A stretch of DNA of 64,000 bases from Ectocarpus siliculosus (Eukaryota; Sar; Phaeophyceae; Ectocarpales; Ectocarpaceae). Positions 1-11,100 of this stretch are shown in pieces. The position numbers and the translations under genes are program-made. The DNA lies in NCBI GenBank assembly GCA_000310025.1, contig FN649759.1:390174-454173 (forward strand), given 5' to 3'. The notes beneath the pieces are model-generated. The model had not been told where the DNA came from and did not search any database. It worked only from the letters and a program-made list of their open reading frames with translations. Every line of letters starts with the position of its first letter. The stretch's first letter is position 1.

Positions 1-47
1 AGACCGACACCAACCTGGGAGGCCACCCCATTTCTCACGAGTACCCT

Positions 48-368
48 TTACTTGGTGTATATTGACCGCACGTATTGAAATTTCGGGGAGGCTGATATTT
101 GCTGTTGAACAGGGATTGTTTCTCTCGTGTCCAACAAGACTCCCTCACACACCACTTCATCGCCGCCACGAAAACGCCTCCATCCGACAGAATCCTCGTC
201 TTCGAAAAGGCGGCGAAAGGCGATCTGCGTGCTACCCTGGAGAGGATCGGTCGATGCATCGAGGTTCTTGAGCGATATCCTGGCTTGTGTCGCTGCATGA
301 TCGGGTGAGCCGTTCTTGAGCTCGTTCACACTTGTGGAGGTGGTGGTGGTAATGCTGGCTTTCTTCAT
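48..368 (-). CDS. Unassigned ORF or first exon, 106 codons
   Basis: I do not recognise this protein. An ATG at 368 in a favourable context (cgccATGA) opens 106 codons rich in Thr, Ser and Asp, with an acidic stretch near residue 55 and no visible membrane helix. A possible splice donor after codon 43 (CTCCAG, then GGTAGC) would make it the first exon of a gene running off the left edge of the window. Composition looks more like coding sequence than the overlapping frames, but nothing else supports it. Confidence 0.25.
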   Translation of the reverse strand: MKKASITTTTSTSVNELKNGSPDHAATQARISLKNLDASTDPLQGSTQIAFRRLFEDEDSVGWRRFRGGDEVVCEGVLLDTRETIPVQQQISASPKFQYVRSIYTK

Positions 369-723
369 GGCGTGGGCACCGCCCGCTCCCCTTTTGCAAA
401 GTTATCACTGTTTCACAGATGTGATTTATTCGAAGGTGTGTTCGTTCACTCATTACGATCATGGTAGTGAAACAGATTCCTTAAAAATTGCTCATACGGA
501 CCATTTTTCACGGTATGAGTCAGCCGACCACCGTCTGTTCAGTTTTCAGTCGGTGGTTGGCCAGTTTCAGTCGATTCGTGGGTCGTCCTCTCCATCCGCT
601 AGGATACCGTGATCAAATCTTCGTTCGATTATATATCCATACGTTTCCTGGCGCCACCTGCTGTTAAGAGTTGTGACTGTTCTTCTGGATCCATACAGTT
701 GGTAGAACACCACGTGCTGTGAG

Positions 724-1431
724 CTACGATGAAGCGTCATTCTGTTTCCAATTTCCTGTCTCCTTTCTGCCGCTGTGGACGTGTCCACCAAAAGGTGCCA
801 CATGACGCACATGATGCTGATATGTCTCGTAGCGGCCGGCGATTCGAGCGCACGAGCGATGTACGACAGGGTTCGGGGGGCGTTTAACTCTCATCGTCCT
901 TCTGGTTACCTGCCTGTGCCCCCTTTCGAGGAGTGGTGCGGAGTGGACGCCTTCTGCGATCATCGTTGCTGCAGGTATGTATGGTCGAGAGCAGGATCCA
1001 ATGCTGATCAAACTGGTGAGCGGGAAAGAAACAGAGCTGGCTAATCCTTGATAGGTTCGTCGGCAAGTGCTTGTTTCCTTCACGCCTACGGTGACGTGAT
1101 GCATGCCGTGTACCGCAACTGTGTAAACAATGTGACCACACTTTTCCGACTTGTTTTCGTCGTTCTCGACAGAGCCATTGAGGGCCTTGTCAAGAGCGGA
1201 AACATGAGGGCTTTCTCGGCGGCACCCGTTGACGGCATCGATATCTGTGATGAGCGAAGGGGCACGGGTAGCGTCATAGACGACGATGTTCTTCATGGCC
1301 ACGGACACACCGAGCATGAGATACTGCCGGCCCCCAACAACATTCCTGGAACGATCGTCGGCACTGCCCCCGTGTGGTCTACTAACAGGGGTGCTGAGGG
1401 TGACATGAGATCCCTTCCCCCGCCTACACAA
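724..1431 (-). CDS. Unassigned ORF, 235 codons, overlapped by an opposing ORF
   Basis: An uninterrupted reading frame of 235 codons, long for non-coding DNA of this composition. It shows no family motif, signal peptide or membrane segment that I recognise. The opposite strand is also open from 1048 to 1611 (187 codons, with an acidic C-terminus ending in DAEETA), so at most one of the two is likely to be real. No convincing splice partner was found for either. Confidence 0.2.
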   Translation of the reverse strand: MCRRGKGSHVTLSTPVSRPHGGSADDRSRNVVGGRQYLMLGVSVAMKNIVVYDATRAPSLITDIDAVNGCRRESPHVSALDKALNGSVENDENKSEKCGHIVYTVAVHGMHHVTVGVKETSTCRRTYQGLASSVSFPLTSLISIGSCSRPYIPAATMIAEGVHSAPLLERGHRQVTRRTMRVKRPPNPVVHRSCARIAGRYETYQHHVRHVAPFGGHVHSGRKETGNWKQNDASS

Positions 1432-1611
1432 CCACCGGCTTTTTCTCCGGTATCATCGAGTCATGCGTGCTGTCAGGACGAGCCAATCCGGTGGTTGGCA
1501 GAAAGTAGTGAGGCGGATGGAAAGATAGAGCATATGGATGAAGACGACGTTGCCGAAGAAGATTGGCTGGATGCAGCTCGTGCCATATCAGATGCAGAGG
1601 AAACCGCGTGA

Positions 1612-4600
1612 CAGAGGAGATGACACGCGACAGCATCCTCTGTGGCGAGGCAGCGCGTCTGACGAAAAGCATATCAGTGGAGGAATCGCAGGCGCACTTT
1701 CCTCTCTCAGCGGTGAACTGTGGCGTTTCCGTCGTTCCTGATACGATGGCTTTGAAGTGAAGCGAGAAGTACTGTCACATCCCTTCTCAATGTAGTATTA
1801 TGCGCAAACGATATCATCAGCAATTCAGACACTGACTCTGTACGGTGACGTTTCGATGTAACAAAGTATACTTTTTGCTGAACTCCACATCTTGCACCCA
1901 AATTACGGCAACACTGCTGCTGGGTTTGTGTGCCCCGAGGATCCCATTCCAACTATGTCTGGTGTGTTGGTTTGAAGTGATCCTTACTTCGTCTTGTTTG
2001 TGGTAGTTGTTTGGCCTGCAATGCAGTCGGGTGTTTCTAGCGTGGGTGCCCCCCCTCGTACAGCTGTAGATCTTGATTGTTGGAGCATGCACAGGCATTT
2101 TGGTATCATCAACTACGTTCAGGGGGGCATAAGTGCCGGAATGTGAGCAGTGGTTTGATCCTGTCCTCGTGCAGGAAGTTGGATGCTGGCAGTATTTTTT
2201 TCTCAAGCGCTCCTTCTCATCGATGTTCAACGTCAAGACGGCGTTCGTGTTTCGAAGGCTACGAGATCATCCTGTGTGTATGTCGGGCAGATATGATCTG
2301 CCGGGAACCATGCATGGTGTTTTTGGTCCTGCTTTGTGCCTTATCGAGCATCAGCATCGGGTATCGCTCTGAAAAGACGTCGACACACCACATCCTCCGC
2401 AACGAACGGGAAGCAAGACCCTCGGTGACGTTCTCGACAAACATGCTGTGGCAGCCGCAGCAAGGACGAAGGGATACAATGTTGTTGCGCGGTTTTTGTC
2501 TGGATGTCAAACCAAATATCTGCCAAAACGGTGTTCTTCGGATGGATGTGAGTCATGGGCGCGATTGTCTACGCCATCACAGAAAGTTGGATTTGTTCTC
2601 ACAATGCACCTGGCCATTGCGGGATATCGGTGTACACGCAGCACAACTTCATCGTCGACAGGGAAAATCATTTTCGCATTGAAAATCAAGGCACGCGCTG
2701 TAGAAGGAATGCGGACCAATCTCCTGCGCGACCTCTTCCCAGTCCTGTTAATCAAGGGAAGTTTCGTTGTCCCAAGCTGTACATTCAAAGTGAACCCTAC
2801 CTGTTGTTGACGAGAAGGTGAACAACAAACCGATAATAGTCCTCCACGTCACGTTTGCCCATAACACTGCTGTGGCCCTTTTGCGAGAGCGTAGCGAAGT
2901 GACTCCGGTACGGGGCGAAGGAACGGAGCCCCGGAGAATACAAGACCCGCCGGAATCAAGAATGAAACGGCAAGAGCTTTCTATCACAAGCGACTTGATT
3001 CACGAAACAGCATCCATTAGGTCTTGGATTGACGATTGACACGAGTCAAGCCAAGCTTTTTTTAACTGAGATGTTGTACACTAGCCTTTGTCCTTGTTTT
3101 GAGTTAAGCGAAATTATTGGCAGAATGAACTTTTCGCGTTGTCCGTTGCGAGGGACATACCTCGTTGAGGTCGAGGGGGACCGCCTGGTGTAGGACTTCA
3201 ATTGTCGTACCCCCGATCCTCGGATAACACGATGAGGGTTTGAGGTCAAAGGAGGTAAACGAACAACTTCAGCTTGTCTGCTGAAAATTCACCAAAATAA
3301 CCCTCCGGCGTGAGCTGATGGCCGGCGTGGAACTGAACTCTATAGGTTGCAGGGTACTATCCAACTGAGCTGATGACAAGTCGCAGATTGTAGTGTACTT
3401 TTTCAACAATCTCACATTTCCAAAATATGGGACTTTGCCTTCGAGACGGCAGAACCCAGTCAGTGTTTCACTGGTTGTCTGGGACCGTCATTTGCTTTCG
3501 GGGTTGCACTGAGTATCTGGGACGGTCTAGTGTTTTTGGCGTTTGGACTCTTGAAACCCGGGGAAACGAGTTCACTGTCCGCAATAGCTGGTTCAACAGC
3601 AAATTTCCATCTGCGTTGGCGATATCCTCGCGTGTGTTGAATGAGCTTGTGTACCATTTGTATTGAAACCTCGGAGACAAGGTGGCGGGAAAGTGAGTGA
3701 GCATGCTGCGCTAAGGCGAGTTGCGCTGCGAGACAAAGGCGTCTGCCTGTCGCTGACTTCAGGTGCAAATGCATCAAACTCAAGTCAGCGGTAAATGTAG
3801 TTGTTGGACAAAGGTAGACAGTCACCGTGAGAAAGGATGGATGAGTGCGGCAAGAAAGTTTCGAACCTGCCGCATCTGCCACGACGAGTTCTCTACGATG
3901 GTGCTGCACAGCGTGGTTTGTGAAGTTTATTCAGGCACTCCAAATGGACGCATTATCTGCGCCCGCAGGGTGAAATTTTATGTTGTAAGAAAACATATAC
4001 TTCATATCGTATTACGTGTTTCTTGCGCAAACATACCATTTTGAAAATTTGTCTGTCAACAGTGAAAACTGGTGACGAACGCAACCCGGCTCGCATGCTG
4101 CGGTGAGGAGGTGTTGATCCTCACTCAGAACGGGTGTTCGTTTCGAGCGGGTCTACTGTATACTCTGGATGGACGTCTCTGTCTACAGAACGAATAGATG
4201 CGCGGTATAGGAATGGTTATTCGGTCAGCTTCCCTGTACATATGGCTGAAGGCTTTACATAGTTGGCCTGATCGTGACAGCCTAAGAGAGACGATGCTGT
4301 GATGGCGCCTATCAACTATCCACCAACTTCGCCAAGACGTAAGATCCAGAGTCGGAATGGGAGAATCCATCCCCAATCACAGGAGGACAAGAAAACTCCG
4401 AAAACATTTGATCACATATTCGAGAGCGCTCAAGTAGTGGTGGTTTCTCCGCTTGGCGATTGATTGTCGACCCATCTCGAAAAGGATGTCTAGTCAAGGG
4501 TAAACATGACTATTGGTGGCGAGCAATCATTCCCCTCTGTAAGGGGAAACTGACTGGCGAACAATCGTTCTCCTCTGTGATGGACAACGAGCGTGCAGAA

Positions 4601-6859
4601 TAACCTAGGGTTGGGCGGGGCCAAAAAACAAGCAAACCGGGAAGCGAAGTCCTCTACAAAAATTGACATAGCCGCCACCTCCAACTACAAGAACGCACAC
4701 CTCATGAAAGTCACTCCCGCGCGCTACTACGATGCTCTTCTACGACTTCGATCGGTGCGGGAAGTCAGCTCTTGTTCTTGAGTACGGAAGATACATGTGC
4801 TGATTCCATGGGTGGTGATCGACCGCCGAACGGGGCCGCGGCGGCGCGTCGTAAGCCGGACTTGGCCCTGTCTTTTTCTCTAGCGTCAGAGCCTGCTGAT
4901 GCGAAACAGTCTGATGCGCGGATGAAGAAGAAAGAGAGTGAGGGAAGGATGTCGCTCAGCCGAGCGCCGCCGTGACTGGCTGGTCGGGGCACTTTTTTTG
5001 TACCCTTGCTTTGGAAGACTCGGAGGCTTGCATGGTCGCCGCCTATCGTCTGTTCAAGATTTCAGAAGCCGTACACTCGGGACACTACACACGCTATATG
5101 GGCAGGATCGTATTGTAAGGGGATTCATCGGGGTGACCACCCGTATACATCGTGATGCCAGACGAGCAGTGCTTGCGGGTGGCTTGTGGGCAAATATTAC
5201 GGGGGAAGTTCGAGAATATAACGGGAAGAAGTTGCGCAATGAAGACAGATTGTTGGAAGAAGAGAGGAGAGGGGGGAAGAGAGGGGGGGCGTCCGCCTCA
5301 GGGCCAAATAAACGATGAATGTCCGAGAATTGTCTCAAATACACTCACTGCACGAGATGGAATACAAAAATTTAGATAACCGCCATGCTTTTCTTCTGTC
5401 ACGCACACCCGTCGTACACCTACTAACCTGAGGGTAGAGGAGTGGCCTCCGAATCGTCTTCCCTCGCCCGCAAAGAGTCTCGCCAAGCTCTTTCCTCACC
5501 GACGGCAAGAAGAGAAAGAGGACAATCAACCAGCGATATTTGTGATAACATTCGAAGTGGTGGAGACTATGTTTGGGGTCCTCTCGGAGTATCCGCGGTA
5601 TTTCTGTGGTGCATGTAGTCGGCCTTGTTCTGTTGTACACGGAGGAGGGCGAAGGGTGCAGGGGACCCTTACCATCCCTTTGAGTAATTCCTGTCCCCCA
5701 GTATCCAGAGTACTGCCCAGTCCATCCTGCTTACTTGAATATGTTTCATTTAGCCCTCACGTATGGTCGTGCCACCAAACGCAACTCCCCTTTTGACTTA
5801 TGAAATCGTTAAATATCTTGAACTACACTCGTGACACAGTCAGACGACACCCCTCGGTAAGGCTCGATGACTCTAGTTTCGAAGGCGTCGTGTGTTGGCA
5901 TGCGAAAGATTGCGCCGCACAACAGCACCAAGCCCACATGGGAGGGGCACGGAGAGAAAGCGTCATATCCACGCTGTTGAAAAAAACGATAAACTCATTT
6001 CCGGCAAAGGTGGTTGTTATTTCTGCCATTTTAAACTAAAAAACAGACACGCCATTGCACCTGATCGCCGGGAAATTTCCACGTTGGCGAGCATCTGCAG
6101 GTGGGAATGCCTGTGCGCCTCCTCGCGCATCATTGACAGTCTGTTGTTTGTCTTGCCGGCGCCTCCCCCGCTCCCACTTCCTTCACCGTCGAACTCCGCA
6201 TCTCTGCGGACCAGAATTTGACTGGATGGGGTAGCCGGAACTTCGACCCCGAAGCGACAGCCGGTCGAAACTTTGGAGGGTACCGTGGGCCGGTAGATTC
6301 GCGGGTCTGGGTCATGGACGAAAGGCGCGGCTCCTTCTCTTCTAGGCTGTGGGTATTCCACACACAGGCATGGCGCATCAAGGCAAACGAAAGACGCAGA
6401 ACCAACAGAAGGACAGGAGCGTAGTAGTACCTTTGGTGAGCACATGACAGTGGGCGCCTGAAATTCCCGAGTTGTCTCGCTCCCGAGGATCGAGCGGCAC
6501 ACTGGAGAGGGCGGTTGGGGGCGATGAAATTTCTGTGGACTTCTGTTGATGCGTGCTACTGCACTCAAGTGTATGATCTGCTTGCCATCAGCCGCAAAGT
6601 TCGAAGAACCCGTCCTCTCTCTTTATTTTACCTGGAGAAGCGAAGGAGTCGGGGGGTTTTATAAGAAGACGATAATAACCTACAGACCAACGGGGTTGCG
6701 GTTGTTTGTAGATTCGTGTGTACAGACGGATGAAGATGGATGAGCCCCGGAGTCATTGAAACTGAAGCCCCTCGCGAAATTTTCGTGTTCAAATTTGAAC
6801 GACATCACCCTCTCAGTATTTTTGTCTACACTTGTCTCCTATATTCCTGATCGGTATTC
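1612..6859. other. Intergenic stretch with no supported gene
   Basis: Only short, mutually overlapping frames occur here. The longest are a 201-codon + frame at 2077, a 149-codon - frame at 3909 and a 183-codon - frame at 6568. None carries a recognisable domain or a set of phase-compatible exons. A weakly coding-looking patch lies at 4650-4760 (+). I see no repeat family, tRNA or clear regulatory element. Confidence 0.4.
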
Positions 6860-7168
6860 TCATTTTCTCAGCAACGATCCGCACGTCTTACACGTCGTCG
6901 TCATGCTGCACTTGCCCTGTACCGCCTGGACTGGAATTCCTGCGTGAACAATAACCCAGTCCCGGTTTACCTTGTCCGCCAAAGAAGGTGCTCCGAAGTC
7001 CTTCACTACCCATCCTACATCTCGCCTATCCTTGTCGAACAACCGGCAGTCGAACCACGGTGGCTTGGTGTTCTTCCTGCCGAATCCTTCCCAGTGATAC
7101 GACGGGGCGGGTCTCTTGTGGTGCTGGTTGAGGCGATGGCCACTTGAAGGGCGGCCTTGCAGATGCAT
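6860..7168 (-). CDS. Unassigned small protein or terminal exon, 102 codons
   Basis: Not recognised. From an ATG at 7168 the frame encodes a Trp/Lys/Asp-rich protein with four Trp residues and a cysteine cluster near the C-terminus (C, then C-x2-C). It ends in LLRK with a stop at 6860. Its amino-acid make-up looks like a soluble folded protein and is better than that of any overlapping frame. An acceptor-like CTGCAAG near the start leaves open that this is the last exon of a longer gene on this strand. It could also be a fragment of a mobile-element protein. Confidence 0.4.
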   Translation of the reverse strand: MHLQGRPSSGHRLNQHHKRPAPSYHWEGFGRKNTKPPWFDCRLFDKDRRDVGWVVKDFGAPSLADKVNRDWVIVHAGIPVQAVQGKCSMTTTCKTCGSLLRK

Positions 7169-8148
7169 ACTCCTACAGACGGGTAAGGTTCCGCCTCAAC
7201 TCGAGCCAGGGATGCGAGTCTTATGGCTGGGTGCGTCGTCGCTCATACCTCGCTGCGTGTCGCGAGAGTGGCGAGATTCTACATACGGTAGTCAAGCCGG
7301 TGCTCGACGCCGAAGAGGTACATTTGTCTCAGGCAGAACCACATTGAAGTTAGACCGCATCTCGTTCCATGATTTTGTACGGCTCTCTCGTCCGCTCTCG
7401 CCGTGACATCACTACCAACCAGGCTGGTTTGGTTTCAGGTGAGCATCCCGGAGGCATGGGCGTGATTGCTCATGTAGTTGAGGGTTTGTACATGAGGATC
7501 TCGTGCGACTGTGGGGTCTACTCTGTTCTTACCGCACAAAGCGAACGTCACACGGCGGTGGCATCGTCATGTCGTGTGCGGTCGGCAGGAGAGCAAAGTG
7601 GCATGCTGCGGCGGTAGCAGTCTACATGTAAGCTCTGCGTTCCCGCCGACACTCTCCAAGGAGGCATGGGGAGTCTGATGGGTATCCGCCGACTGTTGTG
7701 GAGAGCTGTGCTATCTCCATTTCTAGCAAGCTTTCCTCTCTGAGCGGCACATCTTTCCGATCGTGTAAACGACATGACACACCACAAGCTGTCAGCAAGT
7801 TCAACGTGCTATGTACCGTCATGCTCTTTCCGTAGGCCCAGAGCCATGCCATGTACTTATCCTGACCCAGCCATATCATGTTTGCGTTTCGCATAAGGGA
7901 CAGGCACGGAAGCATTTTTTTGTGCCACCACCTGCATCCTGCACATTACAGCCATCTCGTCCACATGTGTCAAGAAAGGTGATCGCCTCTGTCGAAAACA
8001 TGAAGTTCCATTACGCCCTAAACTCGTGCAGCCTCCCCATAAAAAAATTACTTCCAACCACCCAGGTGCTAAGACTGGTGCTAAGGCTGGTGTCGACGCT
8101 AGAAACCACACTGCCGTGGTTGAGCTTATTTCACCGGCCATCGACACA
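7169..8148. other. Upstream region of the MYND gene
   Basis: No coding exon supported. The MYND frame stays open upstream of its ATG to about 8026, with an acceptor-like CACCCAG at about 8068. A 5' exon spliced to this position is therefore possible. No TATA-like or other promoter element stands out. Confidence 0.35.
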
Positions 8149-11100
8149 ATGGACCAAGCCAAGTTCGAGGACGAGATGAGAGCGCTGGCCGTGTGCGTCA
8201 AGTGCCTCGACGAGACGAAGCCGAGGGCGAGCCTGAAGTGGTGCACCGGCTGCCGCATGGTTCTGTACTGCTCTCCGGAGCACCAGAAGGGTCACTGGCA
8301 GGACCACAAAGCTTTCTGCAAGGCTAGAAAGTGAGCGAGAAGATGTTGTGTTGGAACAGACGGCGGTTGATCGTGCTTGCTTCCGGAAACGGCCGGGATA
8401 TGCGGGAACAGGTGGAACACGTTTGCACAGCATAGCCGCGAGGAGAGAAGTGATGTAAAGGCTTCGTGGGCGTGGCTTTCGTGGCGAGCTTGGCGTGGTG
8501 CTTCTTCCCCATCCCAAAATAACAAAATAGCGGAACAGGGAACCGTGCGGGCAGGTCATACTACAACGTAAGCTAAACAAGACACAACTTTGTCCCAACA
8601 CAATATACAACACTTCGACTCACCCCGCTGGGCACTCCGCGCCCCCCCTCCCGCAGGAAACTGGCCGGAGCGTTCCCGGTCAGCCGTGATAGTTGGGTCC
8701 CGCCGCTGTCGTCCCCTCACGGTGGTGCCGGTATCGCGAAGCGGGAGTGCGAGGTGTACGTCTCCGTGTGCGACGCGACGGGAGTGTTTTCCATCCTCGG
8801 CATGTTCTGGAAGGAGGACGAGAAGGACCGGGCGAGCAGCAGCAGCAGGCTTTGCAGCTTGATGGTCCAGTTGGGCAAGGTGGGGGGATTTGGTTTCGCC
8901 GGACGGGGAGACGCCCGCGTGTGTGCGAGTCCATTCGTTGGGCCCAACCCACATGCCGTCTAACGAAGTAGGGCAGACGGCCTGGGATCGATGCCCACAT
9001 GTCCACGGGTAGTTTGTATTATGCACGTGTCCCGGGAGGGTAGTGAGTGAGATGCGGGGACACACGCACGGGCCGTTTCACCATAAGCAGCAGCAGGCGC
9101 TGCAACTTGACAATGATAGCAAGCTGGGGAAGGTCAGCGAATAATCAATCGGACGGGGTTAAAAAAAGGCCGCTTTGTTTTGCCGAGTGTATCGGTTTCA
9201 CGAGACTCTGTTGAAACAATCAACGATCCTCAGCAGGGTGTAATCATCGCGGCCTGGCCACCGCTTGAAATTTTCCACATTCACGAAACAGCTCTGCTCG
9301 GCCATGCTACCGCCACCATCGGTGCCACCGCTCCAATAAATAATGACAACGCTACCGACACCACTGCAACGCGCCACACCGATGTCTTGGCCGGCGCGAG
9401 ACCATCTGCACGAGACTACCCTACAGACCTATCCCCCCCCCCCCCCCCACCCGCCGCAGGGCCCAGTAGCTTGCCTGGAGTCGAAACTCCAAGACTGGGA
9501 GCCGCGCACCCGTTGGGCCGCCCTCAAGACCCTCACCGTGCAGGGGAGTGCCGACTACGTGCGGGTCACACGAGCGATGGCCGCGTCTTTGACGAGGAGG
9601 GCCTTGGAAGACGCCAGGAGGCCTGGTAACGAGGAGAATAAGACGGGAGGAGCAAAGGTGAAGTTCTGGCGACGTTGGTGTCGTGATGAAGAGCACGACC
9701 ACGGGTTTTTACCTTTTTTTTTTCGTGTGTGCGCGCTGAACAGTTCATGCATGTCCATGGTGGCGAACGAAACCCGGTCAGACTTTGTGGGTACCGTTGA
9801 GCTCGCGCTGGCCTTGCGCTGCATACCTCGAACAATACCGACTTACCTAACACGACACACGAGGTTTCAACAACACCCCACGGTTCCTTCAGTTCCCGCT
9901 ACCCCCCCCGATTTTGCATTATCCCTCGACCCTAGGGTTCCTTCCCCGGAAAGTTCGACTCGGCAGCCGCTTACTTCCTCGACTACGAAGGCAAGGCGGG
10001 GGAGGGGGGAGGGGTCGATAGCTGCGGCCTGGAGGAGTACCTGAATTCGGAGGCGCACGGTGAGTTGTGTGGGTTGAATTGTGGGTTTGCATCGAACGCT
10101 ACTGGTTTCGCCCGCTGCTGCGTGCGATTGTGTGTGCGTTTTTTTGTGAGGGTGTACTTTGTTTTTGTTGCGCCGTCCGCGTCAACTCGCTGGCCAATCA
10201 AATCACACCGATGTCACGCGGGATAAAAACGGACGTGGTGGTCCCATTCGTATTGACAGTGCTTTGCTGTGTACGTGCTCGTTTCAAGAACATCGATCGC
10301 GCTACAACCGACTGACCTATTCACGATCGTCAGGCTCAAGCGCTTACCTGCGGTTGGCTGTCTTGTTCTTTTGTACTCTGGAGTCCAAATTTTACAACGC
10401 GTGCATGAACGATTGCGTAATGCGTGCATGGCCGATTGCACAACGCGTGCGTGAACGGTTGCACACCTCTGTGCCTTCTCCTATTGGCCATCTCTCGTAG
10501 AGCAAGCCGATATCAAACCTGGATCCCCACCCACCCCGGAACCGTTCGCCCGCCCCCCGTCGGTCTACTCCTTCTGAGCCTCCTGATCTCCTTTCAGAAA
10601 ACCTCCTAACGCTGGCCCTATATCTGTATCCCTAACTCGAAATTCACCAGCTTCCTTCAAGCGGACCCTCCTGGAGTGCTGTGACGGCGGTAACTCTCTA
10701 GACGTGTTCTTCTTCGGCCTTCTCAACGAGCGGCGAGAGTTCAGGCATGTCGTCGTCATATCGAGCAGATGGTGTACTGTTCTCCGTTTTGCGGGTGAAT
10801 TGGCCATGAAGACGAGCACTCCTGACCTCAACCCTCATCTCATGGAGCTAGGAAACGTTCATGCTATCAGTGGATACCACCTCACCAGCAAGGAATGTGC
10901 CAAGCAGAAGGGATGCTAGGAGTTGGACACCCACTGCCATTGCCGCAGTGGGCCTACGTTTACAGATACTACAACTCCGCCATCTAGAATCACACTGACT
11001 TACACCGTCTTACGGACAAGTGTTAGCCGGTGCGTCTCATCTTTGCTGAGTCTATTATCAATGAAAACATGAAGGGGTGTTCCAGGTGACCCTTATGTAA

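Noticed and set aside
1048-1611. 187-codon + frame with an acidic C-terminus
   Set aside because: It overlaps a longer - frame and has no domain or splice support. It is mentioned under the - ORF instead of being called as a gene.
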